From NCBI GenBank assembly GCA_035501615.1, contig DATJVY010000128.1, positions 1 to 21,603 on the forward strand: 21,603 bases of DNA. Reading direction: 5' to 3'. Below, one piece after another: positions 13,672 to 20,259 of this stretch; position 1 is the first letter of the stretch, and each line of letters starts with the position of its first letter. The DNA comes from RPRB01 sp035501615. Lineage in GTDB: Bacteria > Myxococcota > Myxococcia > Myxococcales > Myxococcaceae. The translations under genes and the position numbers were made by a program. The notes beneath the pieces were generated by a model. That model was not told where the DNA came from. It did no database searches and saw only the letters and a list, made by a program, of their open reading frames with translations.

Positions 13672-13719
13672 TTGTCGGACGGGGCGCAGTCGATCCACCC
13701 TTGTCACTGGAGCGGGGAG

Positions 13720-14103
13720 ATGGAGTCGTTCGGCGTGGTGGTGAAGTGGTTGCGTTCGAAGACCGGGAAGGCGAAGGAGCCCGTCGGCCAGCGCTGCAAG
13801 GGTTGTCAGGCGTTCATCGGCGGTACGACCGACGAGGAGCTCTTCTTCTCCGGAGGCGTGTTCCTCGCCGGTGCGGGATGGTTCTGCGGGGGGCGCTGCG
13901 AGAACGACTACCGGCTTCGCTTCCGCATCCAGCCCGCCCGCACTCCTGTCCAGGGAACTCCCGAGGCCGGGTCCAACGCTCCGTCCAGGCGCCCCACACC
14001 GTCCGAGCCCGTGGAGGAGATTCCTCCCGAACGCCGTCCGGCGGCCGAGGAGCTCGCGGCAGCCCTCCGTGCTCGCCGCCGCCGCCTGAACGAAGGCACC
14101 TGA
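13720..14103 (+). CDS. Small CxxC...CxxxC putative zinc protein, unknown function
   Basis: A 127-residue protein not recognised as a named family. Four cysteines are arranged as RCKGC (C26, C29) and FCGGRC (C56, C60), the second pair followed by ENDYRLRFR, a pattern like the short zinc-binding fingers of TRASH/MYM type. Between the pairs is a LFFSGGVFLAGAGW hydrophobic strand region. The C-terminal half is Pro/Glu/Arg-rich and probably disordered (EEIPPERRPAAEELAAALRARRR). The ATG at 13720 is preferred since TGGAG lies seven bases upstream and the frame before it overlaps the hairpin-rich leader; a start at 13552 would add 56 residues of Gly/Arg-rich sequence. It converges with the HEAT-repeat gene 10 bp away. 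Confidence 0.65.
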   Translation: MESFGVVVKWLRSKTGKAKEPVGQRCKGCQAFIGGTTDEELFFSGGVFLAGAGWFCGGRCENDYRLRFRIQPARTPVQGTPEAGSNAPSRRPTPSEPVEEIPPERRPAAEELAAALRARRRRLNEGT

Positions 14104-14113
14104 GGCGTCCGCT

Positions 14114-15511
14114 CTAGTTCTTGCCCAGTCCCCGCGCTGCCGCGCGCCGGACCGCGGTGTCGCTGTCGCCGAGGGCAGACCGCAGCGCCGCGCGCGCCTC
14201 GGGCGACTCCACGTGGACCAGGGATTCGGCCGCGGCCCGGCGGACGGACCGATCGGCGTCCTGCACGAGGGCGGCGAGACGCCGGGCGGCGGCCTCGTCG
14301 CGGGAGAAGGTGCGGAGGGACTCGGCCGCGGCGACGCGCACGTCCGCGACCGCGTCGCGCGAGGCCTCCAGCAGCGCCGGGGGCGCGGTCCCGAGCGACT
14401 CGAGCTCGCCGAGGGCCTCCACCGCCGTCACCCGGACCTCGGGCACGGCGTCCTTGGTCGCGGCGGAGAGGGCCGGAGCGGCCTTTGGATCCTCGAGGCG
14501 GCCCAGGGCGCGCGCGGCGTCGGCCCGGAGCTCCGGCTCGACGTCGGACAGCGCCGAGGAGAGCGCGGGCAGGGCGCGGGGGTCCTCGAGCGAGGCCAGC
14601 GTCTGCAGCGCCGCCCGGCGGACGTCGACCACCGGATCGGCGAGCGCCCCGCGCGCCACGTCGAACGCGCGGCCGTCCTCCAGGGCTGCCAGCGCCTCGA
14701 GCGCGGCGGCCCGCACCTCGGGGCCCTTGTCGGTGGCCATCGCGAGGAGCGCCGGGACGGCCCTCCGGTCCTCGATCCGCCCCAGCGCCTCGGCGACCGC
14801 GGCCCGGACCACGGCCGAGGCGTCCTGCCGCCGCGCGATCAGCGGCTCGACCGCGGCTGGATCCTCGGAAGTGGCGAGGGCCTCGGCCGCGGCGCGTCGG
14901 ACCTCCGGGTCGGCGTGCTGGAGCGCGGACTGGAGCGGCGGGGTGTTCCGGGGGTCCTCGCTCCGGCCGAGCGCCCACGCGGCGGCGCTGGCCACTGGCG
15001 GCGTTCCGTCGCGGAGGGCGGTGAGCAGGACGTCGCGCCCCGCGCCCTCGGCGTGGATGCCGAGCCCGAAGGCGGCCGCCTCGCGGACCGCGGGGCTCGT
15101 CGCTCGAACCCCCTCCGTGAGGCGGGTCAGCGCGTCCGGGGTCGGGCTGTCGCCGAGCCAGCACGCGGCGGCGCGGCGGACGCAGGGCTTCGGATCCGCG
15201 AGCGCATCGCCGAGCAGCGCCAGGGCGGCAGGGTCCTTCACCGGTCCACGCCCGAGCGCCGGGGGTGGATCCTCGCCCGCCAGCCGCGGTCGCCGGTCGT
15301 TCCAGTTCCCCTGCTCCAGTCGGTCCACCGCCAGCGTGCAGAGGCGCGCATCCCCACCCCGCAGCAGCTCCAGCGAGGCCCGCACCTCGGCCTCGCTCAT
15401 CGCCGGCCGGGCATGGCCGTGGGAGCCGTGACGCTTGCCGTGCGAGCGCGCGCGTGCGTCGCCGGCGCTGGCCAGCAAGGCCAGCGAGAGGACCAGCATT
15501 CCGGTGCGCAT
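14114..15511 (-). CDS. Exported HEAT-repeat protein
   Basis: A 465-residue protein with a signal peptide (MRTGMLVLSLALLASAGDARA, one basic residue then a hydrophobic core) and a His-rich stretch RSHGKRHGSHGHA (22-34). From residue 93 to the end it is twelve HEAT/PBS-lyase-type repeats of 31 residues, with the helical core xVRRAAAEALGxxEDPxA in most units. Such solenoids are protein-interaction scaffolds; no catalytic motif is seen. It is the third gene of the blaI operon: its ATG shares one base with the TGA of the M56-HEAT gene, so it is translationally coupled. The last repeat ends early as VRRAAARGLGKN, the same place as in the M56 fusion. It probably works outside the cytoplasm with that receptor (inference). 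Confidence 0.9.
   Translation of the reverse strand: MRTGMLVLSLALLASAGDARARSHGKRHGSHGHARPAMSEAEVRASLELLRGGDARLCTLAVDRLEQGNWNDRRPRLAGEDPPPALGRGPVKDPAALALLGDALADPKPCVRRAAACWLGDSPTPDALTRLTEGVRATSPAVREAAAFGLGIHAEGAGRDVLLTALRDGTPPVASAAAWALGRSEDPRNTPPLQSALQHADPEVRRAAAEALATSEDPAAVEPLIARRQDASAVVRAAVAEALGRIEDRRAVPALLAMATDKGPEVRAAALEALAALEDGRAFDVARGALADPVVDVRRAALQTLASLEDPRALPALSSALSDVEPELRADAARALGRLEDPKAAPALSAATKDAVPEVRVTAVEALGELESLGTAPPALLEASRDAVADVRVAAAESLRTFSRDEAAARRLAALVQDADRSVRRAAAESLVHVESPEARAALRSALGDSDTAVRRAAARGLGKN
14117..15235 (-). repeat. Twelve tandem 93-bp coding units (HEAT)
   Basis: The units are 31 codons each with one 32-codon exception (beginning APPALLEA) and a shortened last unit. 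Positions VR, AA/A and LG recur at fixed places, with DxxA between units. Divergence among units is high, so this is an old array, not a recent DNA-level tandem expansion. Confidence 0.85.
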
Positions 15512-18081
15512 CAGTTCCTCTGGCCGAGGGCCTGGGCCGCGGCGCGGCGGACGGTGACGTCCTTGCTCTGCATCGCGGTGATGAGCGCCTGGAGCGCCGT
15601 CGAGTCGCGGATCTCCGAGAGCGCCTCCACCGCGGAGCTCCGCACGTCCGAGTCCGCGTCCTCGAGCAGCGACTTGAGCTGTGGCACCGCGCGGGCGTCG
15701 TGGATCTGCCCCAGCGTCTCGGCGGCCTGCTGCCGGACGTCGGCGCTCGGGTCGCGGGTCGCGTCGATCAGGCCCTGGGGCGCGGCCTTGAGCTCCAGCT
15801 CACCCAGTCCCGCGGCGGCGGCAGCGCGCACCTCCGGGTTCTCGTCCTTGAGCGCCGAGACGAGGCCCTCCTGCGCGGCGGGGTCGCGGTAGCGGGCCAG
15901 TGCGCGCACTGCCCGCGCCCGGACCTCGACGTTCGGGTCCTTGACCAGCTTCGTCAGCGGTCCCAGCGCGCGCTTGTCGCCGCGGCGGGAGAGGCCCTCC
16001 AGGGCGGTGACCCGCACCCGGGCGTCCGAGTCGGAGAGCAGCTTGACGAGCGGTTCGCCCGCGGCGGGCTCGTCGAAGGAGAGGAGCGCCTCGGCCGCCT
16101 CGCGTCGGACCGCGGGGTTCGCATCGCCGGCGGCCTTGGCGAGCGCCGGGATGGCCTTGGCGTCGTCGATGTTGCCCAGCGCCTCGATGGCGCTCTTGCG
16201 AACCTCGACGTTGGCGTCGCTGAGGACTCCGGCGAGGGGGTCCACCGCGCGCGGGTCGCCGATCCGGCCGAGCGACTCGGCGGCGGCCTGGCGCACTCCC
16301 GGGTCGGCGTCCTTGAGCGCGCCGATGAGGGCGTCCACCGTCTTCGGATCGGCTGGAGCTCCGTCGCCGTGTCCCCGGCCGTGCCGCTTCGACCGTGCCT
16401 GGGCGCGTCGGACCGCAGCTCGGGCCTGCCGCTCGGCGTCGCGCGCCATCCGCTGGGCGTCACGGCGCATCTGCTCGACGTCGACGGAGGTGTCGACGAC
16501 GACGACCGGCCTCGGCGGGACCGGCGACCGGGGCGGGGTCGCGGCGATGGCCTCGACCGCGGGAACGGCCGCGACCGCGGGCATGGCCTCCGCGGTGGCG
16601 AGCGCGAGCACCACCGGCGCCCTGGGCGACGCGGTGACCATCACCCGCTGGACGGAATGCGCTCCCTGCGGCCGGGGCGCCGAGACGGCGGTGCGGGTGG
16701 GAGCGGGCGCGGAAGGCTCGGGCTCGGGCGCTCGCCTCGGTTCCACGGCCGGCTCGGGCGCCGGAGCCGCGGAGGGCCCCGCGTCGTCGGAGGCGCTCTC
16801 GAGGAGCTCCCGGTCCGGCGACAGGACGGCGACCAGGGACTGCGCCGACGACCTCGCCTCGCGTTCCGGGGAGGCGCGCACTCCGGGGGCCACGAGGACG
16901 GTCACCAGGAGGAGGAGCGCCATGCCGCCCACGTGCCAGGGCCGGAGCCGGTCCACCTCCTCCGCGCTCCGCTCGAGCAGGCGGGTCACCCGGGCGAGCA
17001 GCTGGCTCGGGTGCTCGGCCATCCCCGCCAGGGGGAGGCCCGGTGCGCGACCGTCGAGCCAGGCGGCGACCGAGGCGAGCCCGCGGGCGACGTCGATGCC
17101 CGAGCCATTCCGGGCGGCCGCCCAGTCGTCGCAGAGGAACTCGGCCACCTCCTGCATCCGCGCCCGGGCCACACGGTTGAGCGGCTGGAAGAAGAAGAGG
17201 TGCTCGAGCACCGTTCCCAGCACGAGCCACACCGGATCGAGGCGGCGGAGGTGGGCGAGCTCGTGGGCGAGGACGCTGCGCTGCTGCGCGTCGTCCAGCT
17301 CCAGCAGCGCCTCGGCGGGGAGGCAGATCTCCGACCACCCGAGGGCCACGGGGCTCCGGAGACCCTCGGCAGTGGTGAGGCGGACGGGGCGGGTGTGCCC
17401 CACGTCGCCGCAGAGGCCCTGGAGCCGGGCCCGGACCATCGGGTCCACCACCGGGGAACGCTCCCCCAGCGTGGTGAGCAGGCGGGCCCGCAGGACGGCC
17501 AGGCGGAGGAGGAAGGCGCTGGCCACCACCGCCCAGCCGAGGAACGCCAGGCCGGCCGGGGAGAGCCTCGGGACGGCCACTGCGCGGGCAGGGGCGGGCG
17601 GCGGGGGGAGGGACCGGCTGGTGACGGCGGCCGGTGGAACGGGCGGGAGGGCCGTCGCGGCGGGCGCGGGAGGGGCCTCCGGGGCCGGGGTCGCCACGAC
17701 CTCAGGCAGCGGGGTGCGGTGCTCGGACGTGGGATGGGCGTGGACGGTCCGGGCGACGATGGCCACCTGGGGCGGCTCGATCTCCGGGGCCCCGGGCGGA
17801 AGCTCGCTGGCCATCGCGGGAACCGCGGGCGCCCGTAGCTCGGCGGAGCCTCCGAACGGGGTGAGGCCGGCCGAGAGCTGGAGCGTGGCGGTGAGAAGCC
17901 CGCCGACGAGGGCGGTGCGCCAGGCGAGGTCGCGGAGCCGGAGCGACCGGAGCAGCCCGGCCCGGTCGGCGAGCCACACGGTGCCGATGAGCGCCGTGCT
18001 GTGCACTGCATAGGTGAGGAGCCAGGCCGCGCCGAGCGTGGCGGCGAGCGAGAGGAGGCCCTGCAGCATTCCGGCGTTCAT
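15511..18081 (-). CDS. BlaR1-like M56 metallopeptidase fused to HEAT repeats
   Basis: An 856-residue predicted inner-membrane receptor-protease. Two hydrophobic helices occupy about 6-35 and 52-72, a Pro/Ala-rich extracytoplasmic loop 75-170, a third helix 174-198, then the M56 zinc-protease domain with HELAH (273-277), EHLFFFQPL and EVAEFLCDD (third ligand probably E314), and a fourth helix 384-400. In BlaR1/MecR1 the part after this helix is an external penicillin-binding sensor. Here there is a Pro-rich linker, a charged helix (535-565), a KRHGRGHG motif and nine HEAT repeats of 31 residues (578-856). Zinc ligands are intact, so cleavage of a cytosolic partner, presumably BlaI, is plausible. 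It overlaps blaI by four bases and the HEAT gene by one. The signal sensed is unknown; beta-lactam sensing is not supported. Confidence 0.92.
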   Translation of the reverse strand: MNAGMLQGLLSLAATLGAAWLLTYAVHSTALIGTVWLADRAGLLRSLRLRDLAWRTALVGGLLTATLQLSAGLTPFGGSAELRAPAVPAMASELPPGAPEIEPPQVAIVARTVHAHPTSEHRTPLPEVVATPAPEAPPAPAATALPPVPPAAVTSRSLPPPPAPARAVAVPRLSPAGLAFLGWAVVASAFLLRLAVLRARLLTTLGERSPVVDPMVRARLQGLCGDVGHTRPVRLTTAEGLRSPVALGWSEICLPAEALLELDDAQQRSVLAHELAHLRRLDPVWLVLGTVLEHLFFFQPLNRVARARMQEVAEFLCDDWAAARNGSGIDVARGLASVAAWLDGRAPGLPLAGMAEHPSQLLARVTRLLERSAEEVDRLRPWHVGGMALLLLVTVLVAPGVRASPEREARSSAQSLVAVLSPDRELLESASDDAGPSAAPAPEPAVEPRRAPEPEPSAPAPTRTAVSAPRPQGAHSVQRVMVTASPRAPVVLALATAEAMPAVAAVPAVEAIAATPPRSPVPPRPVVVVDTSVDVEQMRRDAQRMARDAERQARAAVRRAQARSKRHGRGHGDGAPADPKTVDALIGALKDADPGVRQAAAESLGRIGDPRAVDPLAGVLSDANVEVRKSAIEALGNIDDAKAIPALAKAAGDANPAVRREAAEALLSFDEPAAGEPLVKLLSDSDARVRVTALEGLSRRGDKRALGPLTKLVKDPNVEVRARAVRALARYRDPAAQEGLVSALKDENPEVRAAAAAGLGELELKAAPQGLIDATRDPSADVRQQAAETLGQIHDARAVPQLKSLLEDADSDVRSSAVEALSEIRDSTALQALITAMQSKDVTVRRAAAQALGQRN
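15514..16350 (-). repeat. Nine tandem 93-bp coding units (HEAT) in the M56 protein
   Basis: Internal units are exactly 31 codons, with a conserved DPxVRxxAxExLGxxxDxxA pattern; the last is cut at LGQRN. The exact period without insertions is more regular than in typical HEAT proteins and matches the array of the downstream gene. Confidence 0.85.
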
Positions 18082-18476
18082 CGGGTGCCTCGCTTTCCGC
18101 GGCGGCCCTCGGCGTCGGAGATGAGCGCGCGCACCTTCTCCAGGTCGCCCGGCCGGACGCTGCCCGCATCGAGCAGGTGACTCATGAGCGCTGCCACGTC
18201 ACCCCCGAAGAGCAGGTCCGTGAGCCCGCTGACCATGGAGCGCCGGACCTCGCCCTCCGAGACGCGGGCCCGGTAGACGTATTGCCTGCCCTGGGAGGTG
18301 TGGCTGACAACTCCCCGTTTTTCCAGACGGCTGAGGAGGGTGGCGATGGTGGTGGGGGCCAGGTCGCGGCCGGGGCGGAGCGCCTCGGCGATCTCGGCGA
18401 CGGTGGCCTCGCGGCGGTCCCAGAGGACGCGCAGGAGCGCGATCTGGAGGTCGGTGAGCTGCGTGGCGTCGGGCAT
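18078..18476 (-). CDS. blaI: BlaI/MecI-family transcriptional repressor
   Basis: A 132-residue winged-helix repressor. LTDLQIALLRVLWDRREATVAEIAEAL (about 7-33) and LAPTTIATLLSRLEKRGVVSHTSQGRQYVYRARVS (39-73) are the BlaI HTH and wing with the usual tTIaTLLsRLekKG recognition helix. The C-terminal half (EVRRSMVSGLTDLLFGG) is the dimerisation region where BlaR-type proteases cut in characterised systems. Full length fits the family (about 120-130). A GGGAGGA Shine-Dalgarno precedes the ATG, and the stop overlaps the M56 gene start (ATGA). A dyad with two BlaI-like half-site pairs overlaps its promoter, consistent with autoregulation of the whole operon. The link to beta-lactam resistance is by family name only. 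Confidence 0.95.
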   Translation of the reverse strand: MPDATQLTDLQIALLRVLWDRREATVAEIAEALRPGRDLAPTTIATLLSRLEKRGVVSHTSQGRQYVYRARVSEGEVRRSMVSGLTDLLFGGDVAALMSHLLDAGSVRPGDLEKVRALISDAEGRRGKRGTR

Positions 18477-18493
18477 GCGGGTCCTCCCGGCTT

Positions 18494-18531
18494 CGTCGAC
18501 AGATGTAATACTACGGCTGTAGACGAGTCAA
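18494..18531 (-). promoter_or_regulatory. blaI promoter with overlapping BlaI-type operators
   Basis: On the minus strand, TTGACT (18526-18531) and TATTAC (18505-18510) form a promoter with a short 15-bp spacer. It is overlapped by a 9-bp dyad (8 of 9 matching) with arms 18494-18502 and 18517-18525. Within it are ACAnnTGT (18499-18506) and CTACnnnnGTAG (18511-18522), both like the TACAnnTGTA core known for BlaI/MecI/CopY operators, with centres 14 bp apart. Confidence 0.65.
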
Positions 18532-18729
18532 GCCCCGGGTGATTGCCGTGTTGATCCGGCGCGGGTGGGGGGCGGGCGAGGCGTCTCGGCCCGCGGGGCC
18601 CCTGAAGCGGGCAGGGAACGGTGCGTCGGATGGGCGGCGAGCGCGCCGGGCGATGCATCGCACCGTCTCCCAGGCCGCAGGTCAGCGGCCGATCCCGAGC
18701 ACGACCACGAGCATCCGCCGGCTCAGGCT

Positions 18730-19125
18730 TCAGCCGGCCGGCGCGAAGATGCTCCGGTGCACCCTCCAGCTGCCGTCCTCGACCTTCCTGAGGATGCGCA
18801 TCACGTGAAACCGGCTCCTGGTCACCTGCCCGGTGGTCCGGTCCCGCTCACTCCCCTCGATGTGGCCCCACTCGACGGCGGTGTCTCCGAAGATCAGCGT
18901 CTCCTCGAAGGTCTCGCGGTAGTCGAGGATCTCGGTGTTCCGCGCCACCGCCTCCATCCTCTCGAGATCGCGGCGCAGCTCCGGCGCCCGCTTCACCGGT
19001 CCACCGGGCGGCAGGGCGACGGCGTCCTGGGTCCACAGCTCGGCCAGGGCCTTCACGTCATAGGCCTTGCTCGCCGCCTCGTCGCGCTGGCGGAGCGCTT
19101 CGATGCCCCGCATCGCCTCGTTCAT
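18730..19125 (-). CDS. NTF2-like (SnoaL/DUF4440-type) protein
   Basis: A 131-residue single-domain alpha+beta cone. The helical start (MNEAMRGIEALRQRDEAASKAYDVKALAELWTQDAVALPPGG) and the strand region IFGDTAVEWGHIEGSERD, RSRFHVMRILRKVEDGSWRVHRSIFAP are typical of DUF4440-type NTF2-like proteins, which are small enzymes or ligand binders of varied function. No catalytic set can be assigned. AGGAGA lies upstream of the chosen ATG. The frame is open further 5', where a hydrophobic LIALACAAIAAGL stretch could be a signal peptide from a CTG near 19224, but it lacks a basic N-terminus. It follows the HTH-VOC gene by 103 bp and is probably co-transcribed. A 7-bp hairpin (18717-18723 with 18732-18738) covers the stop codon. 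Confidence 0.8.
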   Translation of the reverse strand: MNEAMRGIEALRQRDEAASKAYDVKALAELWTQDAVALPPGGPVKRAPELRRDLERMEAVARNTEILDYRETFEETLIFGDTAVEWGHIEGSERDRTTGQVTRSRFHVMRILRKVEDGSWRVHRSIFAPAG

Positions 19126-19228
19126 CGGAGGTCTCCTCGCAGAGGTCTCGGGAGCCGAGCCCAGCACGGCGAGCCGCGCCGGGGGAAGTCCGGCAGCAAT
19201 GGCGGCGCAGGCGAGAGCGATCAGGCCC

Positions 19229-20176
19229 TCACCGCCCCCCCGCCGGGCGGTACACCGCGAAGGGCCTGCCCTCCGGGTCGACGAGGATGGCGAGCGCGTC
19301 TCCCCCGGGAAGCTGCTGGGGCGGCACGACGACCTGCCCCCCGAGCCCTCGCGCCCGGGCGACCGTGGCCTCGAGGTCGGGTGACTCGATGAACAGCTGC
19401 ACCAGCGGCTTGCCCTCGGGAGGCGTGGGCCAGATGCCGCCCTCGATTCCCCCGGCGCCTGTCGAGATCTGCCGGTACCCAAGTGTGTTTCCCTGGTGGA
19501 CCCGCCATCCGAAGAGCTGACCGTAGAACGCCGCGGTGGCGTCCGGATCCCGGGCGAGGAGCTGGAACTGCCGGACCGGGTGCGGCGGGACGTCCCCCTG
19601 GACGGCGGCGGCGGGCTCTCCGGCCCCGGCCGAGGCCACGCGCCGCGCAGCCTGCTCCCACACCGCGCGCTCGAACCCCTCGGGGTCGAGCTCCCCGGCG
19701 TCGCTCACGTCGCGCCAGCGCCCCTCGTCCATCGCCAGGAGCCCGAAGCGGAGGAGCCGCTGCAGCACGACGTTGATCGCGTCGGCCGTCGTGTCGAGCA
19801 CCTGGGCCAGGAAGCGCGAGTCGCCGCGGAAGTCCTCGGTGTGAACGAGCGCAAGCAGCTGGTGGTGGAGCGGGTCCTCGAGGATGGCCGCCGCATCGAG
19901 GGCCGCACTCCCGGTGGGCGGCCCCTCCCTCGCGGCCGCGGCGTCGCGCACGAACGCGTCGACCCTCCCCGGCTCCAGCCCCAGCCGCTGGCCGAGCTGC
20001 ACGATGGTGTCACGGGTCAGGGCGCGGCGGCCCCGCAGGATCTGCGAGAGCGTCGCGTGGTCCAGGTCGAGCGCGCGAGCGAACGCGCGCAGCGAGTAGC
20101 TCGGATTCCGGGCGCAGCGGCGGGTCAGCTCGGCACGGAGCACGGCGGCGAACGTCGAGGGAGCGGGGGCGGTCAT
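19229..20176 (-). CDS. HTH-type regulator fused to a VOC (glyoxalase-fold) domain
   Basis: A 315-residue fusion. Residues 28-70 (SLRAFARALDLDHATLSQILRGRRALTRDTIVQLGQRLGL) are a phage-repressor-like HTH as in the TIGR02147 group. Residues 105-165 (HHQLLALVHTEDFRGDSRFLAQVLDTTADAINVVLQRLLRFGLLAMDEGRWR) form the winged-helix-like middle part of that group. Residues 199-312 form a VOC domain (VRQFQLLARDPDATAAFYGQLFGWRV, then LAILVDPEGRPFAVYR) of the bleomycin-resistance/glyoxalase fold, probably binding a small ligand. The whole reads in one frame without disruption. The ATG lacks a Shine-Dalgarno; a GTG at 20194 would add six residues. A ligand-responsive regulator is inferred. It lies downstream of nuoN on the same strand. 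Confidence 0.82.
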   Translation of the reverse strand: MTAPAPSTFAAVLRAELTRRCARNPSYSLRAFARALDLDHATLSQILRGRRALTRDTIVQLGQRLGLEPGRVDAFVRDAAAAREGPPTGSAALDAAAILEDPLHHQLLALVHTEDFRGDSRFLAQVLDTTADAINVVLQRLLRFGLLAMDEGRWRDVSDAGELDPEGFERAVWEQAARRVASAGAGEPAAAVQGDVPPHPVRQFQLLARDPDATAAFYGQLFGWRVHQGNTLGYRQISTGAGGIEGGIWPTPPEGKPLVQLFIESPDLEATVARARGLGGQVVVPPQQLPGGDALAILVDPEGRPFAVYRPAGGR

Positions 20177-20232
20177 GGCGCGAGAGAACGCCACGCCCGC
20201 GACCGGATCTCAACGCGTCGCCCGCCGGAAGT

Positions 20233-20251
20233 GGGGCAGCGCCGTTGCCCC
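20233..20251 (-). terminator. GC-rich hairpin after nuoN
   Basis: GGGGCA and TGCCCC pair around seven bases, and outer CCGGC/GCCGG segments can extend the stem imperfectly. It begins nine bases after the nuoN stop on the minus strand. There is no U-tract, so termination is only a possibility; it may protect the 3' end instead. Confidence 0.25.
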
Positions 20252-20259
20252 GCCGGCCG

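Noticed and set aside
14114..16350. Repeat array considered as a CRISPR-like or DNA tandem repeat
   Set aside because: The 93-bp period is protein-level (31 codons); units are divergent in DNA and there are no spacers.
15265..18013. Very long plus-strand open frames opposite the M56-HEAT gene
   Set aside because: Composition is low-complexity Arg/Gly/Ser, as expected for shadows in GC-rich DNA; the minus-strand reading has clear domains.
18660..18715. A 10-codon minus-strand frame starting MLVVVLGIGR after the NTF2-like gene
   Set aside because: Too short to support as a gene and without a ribosome-binding site.
19126..19224. Signal-peptide-like extension of the NTF2-like protein from a CTG codon
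   Set aside because: No basic N-terminus, a rare start codon, and a good Shine-Dalgarno before the internal ATG; kept only as an alternative.
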